37,971 nt of DNA, taken from assembly GCF_001899645.1 (NCBI RefSeq), contig NZ_MKVV01000096.1:1-37971 (forward strand). The letters run 5' to 3'. Under the pieces are notes generated by a model that had not been told where the DNA came from, ran no database searches, and saw only the letters and a list, made by a program, of their open reading frames with translations. The translations under genes were made by a program, and so were the position numbers. Shown here piece by piece: positions 31,230-37,971 of the stretch; position 1 is the stretch's first letter, and each line of letters begins with the position of its first letter. The stretch comes from Pseudonocardia sp. 73-21 (GTDB lineage Bacteria > Actinomycetota > Actinomycetes > Mycobacteriales > Pseudonocardiaceae).

Positions 31230-31698
31230 ACTCGATGCGTGCGCCGTCGGGGTCCTGGGTGTAGATCGACACCTCGGAGTGCACGAAGTACTCGATCTTG
31301 CGATCGTCGAGCCGGGCGCGGATCTCGTGCCACTGCTGCTCGGGCACCGAGATCGCGAGGTGGTGCAGGCCGCCCAGCACCTCCGCGTACGGCTGCGGCT
31401 CGACGCCGGGCAGGTCGAAGAACGCCAGGCAGTTGCCGTTGCCGACGTCGAAGAAGAAGTGCGTGGACCCCGCGAGGTCCCGGTTCTCGAACAGCACGGT
31501 GACCGGGAAACCGGCGACGTTCTGGTACCACTCCACGGTGGTCTCCACGTCGCGGCAGATCAGCGCCGTGTGGTGGATGCCGCGCCCGGTGGTGGGCGGG
31601 CGGTGGTCGTGGGAGAAGAGGAACTCGGCCCGGATCCGGTCGCGGGCCTCGGTCAGGGTCTTCCGCTCGTCCTCGCTGATCAACGATGCCTTGTCCAT
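31183..31698 (-). CDS. VOC family (glyoxalase/dioxygenase-like) protein
   Basis: This 171-residue protein has a charged N-terminal helix (about 1-30) and one vicinal-oxygen-chelate domain: GRGIHHTALICRDVETTVEWYQNVAGFPV (39-67), FFFDVGNGNCLAFFDLPG, GLHHLAISVPEQQWHEIRARL, and DPDGARIEFIHDP near 153-165. H44, H112 and E159 fit the usual metal triad. Members include glyoxalases, ring-cleaving dioxygenases and antibiotic-resistance proteins, so the reaction is open. GAGG precedes the ATG at 31698. It lies 5 nt after the acetate kinase stop, so it may be the third gene of the phosphoketolase operon. Confidence 0.87.
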   Translation of the reverse strand: MDKASLISEDERKTLTEARDRIRAEFLFSHDHRPPTTGRGIHHTALICRDVETTVEWYQNVAGFPVTVLFENRDLAGSTHFFFDVGNGNCLAFFDLPGVEPQPYAEVLGGLHHLAISVPEQQWHEIRARLDDRKIEYFVHSEVSIYTQDPDGARIEFIHDPLGEMYGEPTV

Positions 31699-31703
31699 GG
31701 GCC

Positions 31704-32771
31704 TCAGCCTACGAGCGGCCGGGTGAGGCGCGCGATCTGCAGGTCCTCCCGCGATTCGACGACGACGGTCCGCACCGCGGCGCCCGGAGCGGTGATCTCG
31801 GTGTCGCCCGTCGCGCCCGCGTTGCGCGCGTCGTCGACGCACACCCCGAGGAACCCGAGTCCCGCCGCGGCCCGGCCGCGCACGCCGGGTGAGTGCTCGC
31901 CGACCCCGCCGGTGAACGCCAGCACGTCGAGCCCGCCGGTGGCCGCCGCCATGGCCGCTACGGCGCCCACGAGCCGGTGGTGCACGACGGCGCGGGCGAG
32001 GACGGAGTCGGGGTCGTCGCGGGTCTCCACCTGGCGCATGTCCGCGGTGCCGGCCAGGGCCAGCAGGCCCGAGCGCCGTTCCAGCGCCGTCGCCACCTCG
32101 TGCGGGGTGAGATGCTCGTGCTCCTCGAGCCACAGCACCAGCCCCGGGTCGACCGACCCCGACCGCGTGGCCATCACCAGCCCGTCCAGCGGTGTGAACC
32201 CCATGGTCGTGTCGACGCTGCGCCCACCCCGCACCGCCGCCAGCGACGCCCCGGCACCCAGGTGGCAGGTGACCATCCGCAGGTCCTCGACGGGCCGGCC
32301 CACCAGCTCCGCCGCCCGCACCGCGCACCAGGCGTGCGACAGGCCGTGGAAGCCGAAGCGGCGGATCGCCCAGCGCTCCCGCCACTCCCGCGGCACCGCG
32401 TACGTCGAGGCGGCGGCCGGGATCGTCGCGTGGAACGCGGTGTCGAAGCACGCCACCGCATGGACCCCGGGCAGCAGCGCGGTGACGGCGTCGAGCGCGG
32501 CGAGGCTCTTCGGCTGGTGCAGCGGGGCCAGATCGGTGAGCTCCTCCAGCTCGGCACGCACACCCGCGTCGACGACGACGGGCCCGGTGAACCGCGTGCC
32601 GCCGTGCACCACCCGGTGGCCCACCACGTCGGGCACCGGCCAGTGGCCCAGCAGCGCGGCGAGGTCGTCGTCCGGGGCCAGGTCGGCGTGGCGGACCAGG
32701 GCGTCGGCCCCGTCGAGCAGCCGCAGCTTCAGGCTCGACGACCCGGCGTTGACCACGAGCACCGTCGTCAT
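31704..32771 (-). CDS. ackA: Acetate kinase
   Basis: This 355-residue enzyme converts acetyl phosphate and ADP to acetate and ATP. Motifs are clear: NAGSSSLK at 8-15, GHRVVHGGTRF near 51-61, CFDTAFH near 108, RRFGFHGLSHAW near 137, HLGAGASLAAVRGGRSVDTTMGFTPLDGLVMATRSGSVDPG near 171-211, and FTGGVGEHSPGVR near 289. At 355 residues it is shorter than the common 390-400, mostly in the N-terminal loops. The ATG overlaps the phosphoketolase stop as ATGA, tying the two steps together. There is no phosphotransacetylase gene nearby, so acetyl phosphate must come from phosphoketolase. Confidence 0.96.
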   Translation of the reverse strand: MTTVLVVNAGSSSLKLRLLDGADALVRHADLAPDDDLAALLGHWPVPDVVGHRVVHGGTRFTGPVVVDAGVRAELEELTDLAPLHQPKSLAALDAVTALLPGVHAVACFDTAFHATIPAAASTYAVPREWRERWAIRRFGFHGLSHAWCAVRAAELVGRPVEDLRMVTCHLGAGASLAAVRGGRSVDTTMGFTPLDGLVMATRSGSVDPGLVLWLEEHEHLTPHEVATALERRSGLLALAGTADMRQVETRDDPDSVLARAVVHHRLVGAVAAMAAATGGLDVLAFTGGVGEHSPGVRGRAAAGLGFLGVCVDDARNAGATGDTEITAPGAAVRTVVVESREDLQIARLTRPLVG

Positions 32772-35122
32772 GCGGTCCAGGTCCAGCCGGCGATCCCGGG
32801 GTCGTCCTCGCCGTGCTCGCGGGTGTACGCGCGGGCGGAGAGCCGGGCGTCGGCCATCTGCTGGCGCAGCACCGCGGCGCTGCTGCCCAGTGCCGGGACG
32901 CGGTCGATCACGTCCATGACCAGGTGGAACCGGTCGAGGTCGTTCATCATCACCATGTCGAACGGGGTCGTGGTGGTGCCCTCCTCCTTGAAGCCGCGCA
33001 CGTGGATGTTGTGGTGGTTGGTACGCCGGTAGGTCAGGCGGTGGATCAGCGTCGGGTAGCCGTGGTAGGCGAACAGCACCGGCTTGTCGGCGGTGAACAG
33101 GGCGTCGAAGTCGCGGTCCGACAGCCCGTGCGGGTGCTCGCTCTCGGGTTCGAGCCGCATCAGGTCCACGACGTTCACCACGCGCACCTTCAGGGCCGGC
33201 AGGTGCTCCCGCAGCAGGCTGGCCGCGGCGAGGATCTCCAGGGTGGGCACGTCACCGGCGCAGGCCAGCACGACGTCGGGCTCGCCGTCGGTCGTGCCCG
33301 CCCACGGCCAGATGCCCAGCCCGCGGGTGCAGTGGGCCACCGCCTCGTCCATCGTCAGGTAGGTCAGTGCGGGCTGCTTCCCGGCCACGATCACGTTGAT
33401 GTACTGCCGGCTGCGCAGGCAGTGGTCGGCCACCGAGAGCAGCGTGTTGGTGTCCGGCGGCAGGTAGACGCGCACCACGGCGGCCTTCTTGTTGACGACG
33501 TGGTCGATGAAGCCGGGGTCCTGGTGGGACAGCCCGTTGTGGTCCTGGCGCCAGACGTGGCTGGAGAGCAGGTAGTTCAGCGAGGCGATCGGGGCGCGCC
33601 ACGGGATGTGGTTGGTGGTCTTGAGCCACTTGGCGTGCTGGTTGACCATCGAGTCGACGATGTGGATGAACGCCTCGTAGCTGGTGAACAGGCCGTGGCG
33701 CCCGGTGAGCAGGTAGCCCTCCAGCCAGCCCTGGCACAGGTGCTCCGAGAGCACCTCCATCACGCGGCCGGCGGGGGCGAGGTGGTCGTCGCCGGGCCGG
33801 ATCTCGCCCTCCCAGGCCCGCTCGGTGGTCTCGAACACCGCCTGCAGCCGGTTGGACGCGGTCTCGTCGGGGCCCATCAGGCGGAACCGGTCGGGGTTGG
33901 CGGTGATGACGTCGCGCAGGAAGCCTCCGAGCACGCCGGTGGCGCTGCTGGAGGCGATCCCCGGCCGCTCCACGGTGACGGCGTGGTCGCGGAACGGGGG
34001 CATCGCGAGGTCGCGCAGCAGCAGGCCGCCGTTGGTGTGCGGGTTGGCGCTCATCCGGCGCGGGCCCGTCGGGGCCAGGGCCGCGAGCTCCGGGACCAGG
34101 CGCCCGGTCGTGTCGAACAGCTCCTCGGGGCGGTAGCTGCGCATCCACTTCTCGAGCTGCGCGCGGTGCCCGGCGTTCGTCCGGGTCTCGGCCAGTGGCA
34201 CCTGGTGGGAGCGCCAGGTCCCCTCGACGGGCAGCCCGTCGACGGTCCTCGGGCCGGTCCAGCCCTTCGGGGTGCGCAGCACGATCATCGGCCAGGCCGG
34301 GCGGGCGCTGCTCCGGCCACTGCGGGCGGCGGCCTGGATCTCCGCGATGTCGTCGAGCACCGCGTCCAGGGTGGCGGCGAGGTCCTCGTGGACGGCCGCC
34401 GGGTCGTCACCCGCCACGATGTGCGGCGCGTAGCCGTAGCCGCGCATGAGCTGCACGAGTTCGGGCTCGGGGATGCGGGCGAGCACCGTCGGGTTGGCGA
34501 TCTTCCAGCCGTTGAGGTGCAGCACCGGGAGCACGACGCCGTCGGTGGCCGGGTTGAGGAACTTGTCGGAGTGCCAGCTCGCCGCCATCGGACCGGTCTC
34601 GGCCTCCCCGTCGCCGACGACGCACAGCGCCACCAGGTCCGGGTTGTCGAGCACGGCGCCGTAGGCGTGCAGCAGCGCGTAGCCGAGCTCGCCGCCCTCG
34701 TGGATGGAGCCCGGCGTCTCCGGCGCGACGTGGCTGGGGATGCCACCGGGGAAGGAGAACTGCCGGAACAGCGCGCGCATCCCGTCCTCGTCACGGCCGA
34801 TGGCGGCGTACACCTCGCTGTAGGTGCCCTCCAGGTAGGCGTTGGCCACCAGCCCGGGCCCGCCGTGGCCGGGGCCGGTCACGTAGATCGCGTCCAGGTC
34901 GCGTTCGGCGATGCACCGGTTCATGTGGGCGTAGAGCAGGTTCAGCCCGGGCGTGGTACCCCAGTGGCCCAGCAACCGCGGCTTGACGTGCTCGGCGAGC
35001 AGCGGCTCGCGCAGCAGCGGGTTGTCGAGCAGGTAGATCTGGCCGACGGACAGGTAGTTGGCCGCGCGCCAGTAGGCGTCGATCAGGGCCAGGTCCGGAC
35101 GGGCGCGGACGGGGTGGGCCAC
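32768..35122 (-). CDS. xfp: Phosphoketolase (xylulose-5-P / fructose-6-P)
   Basis: This 784-residue thiamine-diphosphate enzyme cleaves xylulose-5-P (and often fructose-6-P) with phosphate to acetyl phosphate plus glyceraldehyde-3-P or erythrose-4-P. Signature regions are GHWGTTPGLNLLYAHMNR (52-69), TGPGHGGPG (81-89), the FSFPGGIPSHVAPETPGSIHEGGELGYAL stretch (122-150), and the ThDP-binding GDGEAETGP...LHLNGWKIANPT (170-211). Length is that expected for XFP. The GTG at 35122 has GAGGAG 6 nt upstream. It leads the operon with ackA. A DosR-like box 93 nt upstream suggests induction under hypoxia. Confidence 0.96.
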   Translation of the reverse strand: MAHPVRARPDLALIDAYWRAANYLSVGQIYLLDNPLLREPLLAEHVKPRLLGHWGTTPGLNLLYAHMNRCIAERDLDAIYVTGPGHGGPGLVANAYLEGTYSEVYAAIGRDEDGMRALFRQFSFPGGIPSHVAPETPGSIHEGGELGYALLHAYGAVLDNPDLVALCVVGDGEAETGPMAASWHSDKFLNPATDGVVLPVLHLNGWKIANPTVLARIPEPELVQLMRGYGYAPHIVAGDDPAAVHEDLAATLDAVLDDIAEIQAAARSGRSSARPAWPMIVLRTPKGWTGPRTVDGLPVEGTWRSHQVPLAETRTNAGHRAQLEKWMRSYRPEELFDTTGRLVPELAALAPTGPRRMSANPHTNGGLLLRDLAMPPFRDHAVTVERPGIASSSATGVLGGFLRDVITANPDRFRLMGPDETASNRLQAVFETTERAWEGEIRPGDDHLAPAGRVMEVLSEHLCQGWLEGYLLTGRHGLFTSYEAFIHIVDSMVNQHAKWLKTTNHIPWRAPIASLNYLLSSHVWRQDHNGLSHQDPGFIDHVVNKKAAVVRVYLPPDTNTLLSVADHCLRSRQYINVIVAGKQPALTYLTMDEAVAHCTRGLGIWPWAGTTDGEPDVVLACAGDVPTLEILAAASLLREHLPALKVRVVNVVDLMRLEPESEHPHGLSDRDFDALFTADKPVLFAYHGYPTLIHRLTYRRTNHHNIHVRGFKEEGTTTTPFDMVMMNDLDRFHLVMDVIDRVPALGSSAAVLRQQMADARLSARAYTREHGEDDPGIAGWTWTA

Positions 35123-35215
35123 GGGGCTCCTCGGGCAGCGGGCGGGCCGGCGCCGCGGGAACGGGCCGGACGGTGACTCCGCCGCATCGTCCGGGGAGGG
35201 GTCGCGGCGCCGCTA

Positions 35216-35229
35216 CGGGCCAAGGTCCC
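35216..35229 (-). promoter_or_regulatory. Candidate DosR/DevR box for the phosphoketolase operon
   Basis: Read on the minus strand this is GGGACCTTGGCCCG, in the 121-bp gap between the dehydratase stop and the phosphoketolase start. It is identical at 13 of 14 positions to the box before the USP gene (694-707), and the two bases before each are also CC. Both lie 93-96 nt from their start codons. Confidence 0.55.
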
Positions 35230-35243
35230 GGGTCGGGGCCCGC

Positions 35244-36941
35244 TCAGTGTGATTCGCGGCCCACCTCGGACCCGCTGGAGCCGACGAGGAAGTCGAGGTC
35301 GGCTCCGGTGTCGGCCTGCTGGACGTGGTCGACGTAGAGCCGTTCCCAGCCGCGGCGCGGGTTCGCGAAGCCCGCGGTGCTCGGCGTGCGGGCGTCGAGG
35401 TCGTCGGTCTCGACATCGATGCGGCGGGCGGCGACGTCGAGGACGATGACGTCGCCGGTGCGCACGCGGGCCAGCGGTCCACCGGCGGCGGCCTCGGGGG
35501 CGACGTGCAGGACGACGGTGCCGTAGGCGGTGCCGCTCATGCGGCCGTCGCAGACCCGCACCATGTCGCGCACGCCCTGCTCCAGCAGCTTGCGGGGCAG
35601 CGGCATGTTCGACACCTCGGGCATCCCGGGGTAGCCCTTCGGTCCGCAGCCGCGCAGCACCAGCACCGAGTCGGCGTCCACGTCGAGGTCGGGGTCGTCG
35701 ATGCGGGCGTGGAAGTCCTCGATGGAGTCGAAGACCATCGCCCGGCCGCGGTGCTGCAGCAGGTGCGGCGACGCGGCCGCGGGCTTGATCAGGGCGCCGT
35801 CGGGGGCGAGGTTGCCGCGCAGGACCGCGATGCCGCCCTCGGCCACCAGCGGCGCGGTGCGGGGCCGGATGACCTCGGTGTCGAAGATCGGGGTGTCGTC
35901 GAGGTGGTCGACCAGGGGCTTCCCCGTCACGGTCAGCGCGGTCGGATCCAGGAGGTCGCGGACCTCGCGCAGCACGGCGAGGAGCCCGCCCGCGCGGTGC
36001 AGGTCCTCCATGAGGAACCGGCCCGCGGGCTGCAGGTCCACGAGCACCGGCACGCGGGAGCCGATCCGGTCGAAGTCGTCCACCCCCAGCTCGATCCCGA
36101 GGCGTCCGGCGATCGCGAGCAGGTGGACCACGGCGTTGGTGGAGCCGCCGATGGCGGCGAGCGCGACGATCGCGTTGTGGAAGGAGGCCTTCGTCAGGAA
36201 GGTGCTGGGGCGCCGGTCGGCGGCGAGCATCTCGACGATCAGCCGTCCGGTGCCGTGCGCGGCCTCGAGCAGCCGGCTGTCGGGCGCGGGGGTGCCGGCG
36301 ACGCCGGGGATCACCGTGCCCAGGGCCTCGGCGACCAGGCCCATGGTGGAGGCGGTGCCCATGGTGTTGCAGTGCCCGCGGCTGCGGATCATGGACGACT
36401 CGGAGCGGGAGAACGCCTCCTGGGTGAGGGTGCCGGCCCGGACCTCCTCCGACAGCCGCCACACGTCGGTGCCGCAGCCCAGCGGGGTGCCCCGGAAGGT
36501 GCCGGTGAGCATCGGCCCGCCCGGGACCACGACGGCGGGGATGTCGACCGAGGCGGCCGCCATGAGCAGCGACGGGATGGTCTTGTCGCACCCACCGAGC
36601 AGCACGACGGCGTCGATCGGGTTGGCCCGGAGCATCTCCTCGGTGGCCATCGCGGCCATGTTGCGCCAGAGCATCGCGGTGGGGCGCACGTTGGTCTCGC
36701 CGAGCGACACCACGGGCAGTTCGAGGGGGATGCCGCCCGCCTCGTAGACGCCGTTGCGCACCGACGCGGCGACCTCGGTGAGGTGCGCGTTGCACGGGGT
36801 CAGGTCCGAGGCGGTGTTGGCGATCGCGATCTGCGGACGTCCGGTGAACGCGTCGCCGGGCAGGCCGCGGCGCATCCAGGCCCGGTGGATGTAGGCGTTG
36901 CGGTCCTCGCCTGCGTACCAGTGAGTGCTGCGGAGCTCCAC
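35244..36941 (-). CDS. IlvD/Edd family dehydratase, sugar-acid type
   Basis: This 565-residue iron-sulfur enzyme removes water from a sugar acid or dihydroxy acid. Likely cluster cysteines are C50 (LTPCN), C118 (GGCDKT) and C191 (GHCNTMGTASTM). The last motif is the form found in pentonate and hexonate dehydratases rather than in IlvD of branched-chain synthesis. K120 in CDKT may be the metal-binding carbamylated lysine. The GTG at 36941 begins the conserved ELRS.HWYAG. It is divergent from a zinc alcohol dehydrogenase with a very short gap, which suggests a sugar-acid pathway. The substrate is not decided by the sequence. Confidence 0.9.
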   Translation of the reverse strand: MELRSTHWYAGEDRNAYIHRAWMRRGLPGDAFTGRPQIAIANTASDLTPCNAHLTEVAASVRNGVYEAGGIPLELPVVSLGETNVRPTAMLWRNMAAMATEEMLRANPIDAVVLLGGCDKTIPSLLMAAASVDIPAVVVPGGPMLTGTFRGTPLGCGTDVWRLSEEVRAGTLTQEAFSRSESSMIRSRGHCNTMGTASTMGLVAEALGTVIPGVAGTPAPDSRLLEAAHGTGRLIVEMLAADRRPSTFLTKASFHNAIVALAAIGGSTNAVVHLLAIAGRLGIELGVDDFDRIGSRVPVLVDLQPAGRFLMEDLHRAGGLLAVLREVRDLLDPTALTVTGKPLVDHLDDTPIFDTEVIRPRTAPLVAEGGIAVLRGNLAPDGALIKPAAASPHLLQHRGRAMVFDSIEDFHARIDDPDLDVDADSVLVLRGCGPKGYPGMPEVSNMPLPRKLLEQGVRDMVRVCDGRMSGTAYGTVVLHVAPEAAAGGPLARVRTGDVIVLDVAARRIDVETDDLDARTPSTAGFANPRRGWERLYVDHVQQADTGADLDFLVGSSGSEVGRESH

Positions 36942-36982
36942 CTCGACACAATGGCCCCATGGGCCCCACCTCCGCCACCACC

Positions 36983-37971
36983 ATGCGGGCCGCGGTCCTC
37001 GTCGGGCCCGGCGAGTGCGCCGTGGCCGAGGTGCCCGTGCCCGTCGCCGGGCCGGGCGAGGTCGTCGTGGACGTCGAGCGGGTGGGCGTGTGCGGCACCG
37101 ACGTCGAGTTCTTCACCGGTGAGATGGCCTACCTGCACCAGGGACACGCGCACTTCCCGATGCGCCTGGGCCACGAGTGGGCGGGCACCGTCTCCGCGGT
37201 GGGTGCGGGCGTCGACGCGGGCTGGGTCGGGCGGCGCGTCACGGGCGACACGATGCTCGGCGACGGCACCTGCCGGCGCTGCCGGCGCGGTCACCAGCAC
37301 GTGTGCGGGCAGCGGCAGGAGGTCGGCATCCGCGGCGGCCGCGACGGCGCGCTCGCCGAGCGGCTCGCCGTGCCGGCGACGTCGCTGCACGCGCTGCCCG
37401 ACTCCGTGGACGCCGTGCTCGGAGCGCTGGTCGAGCCGGGTGGCAACGCGTTACGGGCGGCGCGGGCGGCCGAGGCGCGGCCGGGGGCCGGGTGCTCGTG
37501 CTCGGCCCCGGCACGATCGGACTCCTGACGGCCATGTTCGTGCGGGCCGCCGGCGCGGAGGTGCACGTGCTCGGCCTCGCCCTCGACGTCGTCCGCGGGC
37601 TGGGGTTCGCGAACGCCTGGACCGCGGACACCCTGCCCGACGTGCCCTTCGACGCGGTGGTCGACGCCTCCAACGCCGCGACGCTGCCGGCCCGCGCACT
37701 GGACCTGGTGGAGCCGTCCGGCCGCGTCGTCTACATCGGGCTGGCCGGCAGCCCCAGCACGATCGACACCCGGATCCTGGCGCTCAAGGACGTCACCGCG
37801 GTCGGGATCCTCTCGGCGTCACCCGGCCTCGCCGCCACGATCCGCGCCTACGCCGCCGGCGACGTCGACCCCCGCCCGCTCGTCGCCGCCACCGTCGGCC
37901 TCGACCAGGTCGGCGCCGTGCTGGCGGGGGAGCGGCCCGCCGACGCCGGACCCGGACCGAAGGTCCACGTC
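36983..37971 (+). pseudogene. Zinc-dependent alcohol dehydrogenase, one-base frameshift, partial at window end
   Basis: The first part reads as a medium-chain zinc dehydrogenase: MRAAVLVGPG, GVCGTDVEFFTG (catalytic zinc Cys), RLGHEWAGTV, and CRRCRRGHQHVCG (structural zinc). The frame breaks at about 37481-37491 in a G-rich run and ends at 37528. The remaining protein continues in the next frame from RVLVLGPGTIGLLTAMF (Rossmann motif) to the window end. One missing base explains both parts, so this is either a recent mutation or a homopolymer sequencing error. ATG 36983 fits homologues; ATG 36959 is possible. Divergent from the sugar-acid dehydratase. Confidence 0.85.

Overview
This is a high-GC actinobacterial chromosome segment. 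GTG starts, strong third-position GC and the gene families suggest a Pseudonocardiales-type organism; that genus-level guess is inference. I saw no rRNA, tRNA, CRISPR array, intact transposase or phage module.

Region 1 (68-7427) resembles the hypoxia/dormancy (DosR/DevR) regulon of mycobacteria. It holds a universal stress protein, an Rv1733c-like membrane protein, two DUF1918 proteins, a two-gene ABC exporter, and a BON / tandem-USP / Rv2004c-like kinase operon. Four DosR-box-like elements (14 bp, GGGACC core) lie in its two divergent promoter regions. A fifth lies 28 kb away before the phosphoketolase-acetate kinase operon, and is 13/14 identical to the one before the first stress protein. 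No DosR or DosS gene is in the window.

Region 2 (7713-11805) is a formamide-use cluster: a cytoplasmic AmiC-like amide sensor, fmdB, fmdA and the amide/urea channel amiS, with a divergent MarR regulator. Strong hairpins sit in both gaps of fmdB-fmdA-amiS.

Region 3 (11821-24950) is mixed: a frameshifted ORF, an unidentified small protein, an ABM monooxygenase, a SNF2 helicase, a tandem-repeat spacer, a GH38 alpha-mannosidase, MscL, conserved hypotheticals, a dienelactone hydrolase, a secreted PQQ-dehydrogenase-like propeller, and a P450 overlapping a TetR gene.

Region 4 (24978-31700) starts with a FadR-type GntR regulator divergent from an acyl-CoA dehydrogenase, with similar candidate operators in front of both. 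It then becomes a gene graveyard: pieces of a thiolase, an MDR oxidoreductase, a GrpB-like protein, a crotonase joined to a maltokinase-cap protein, and a GNAT joined to an HTH_42 protein. Intact SRPBCC, DUF222-HNH (with a near-perfect LexA box) and VOC genes lie among them.

Region 5 (31704-37971) holds acetate kinase and phosphoketolase (overlapping by 4 nt), a sugar-acid dehydratase of the IlvD/Edd family, and a divergent zinc alcohol dehydrogenase with a one-base frameshift that runs off the window end. Phosphoketolase makes acetyl phosphate from xylulose-5-P or fructose-6-P, and acetate kinase turns it into acetate and ATP without oxygen. That fits the proposed hypoxia control.
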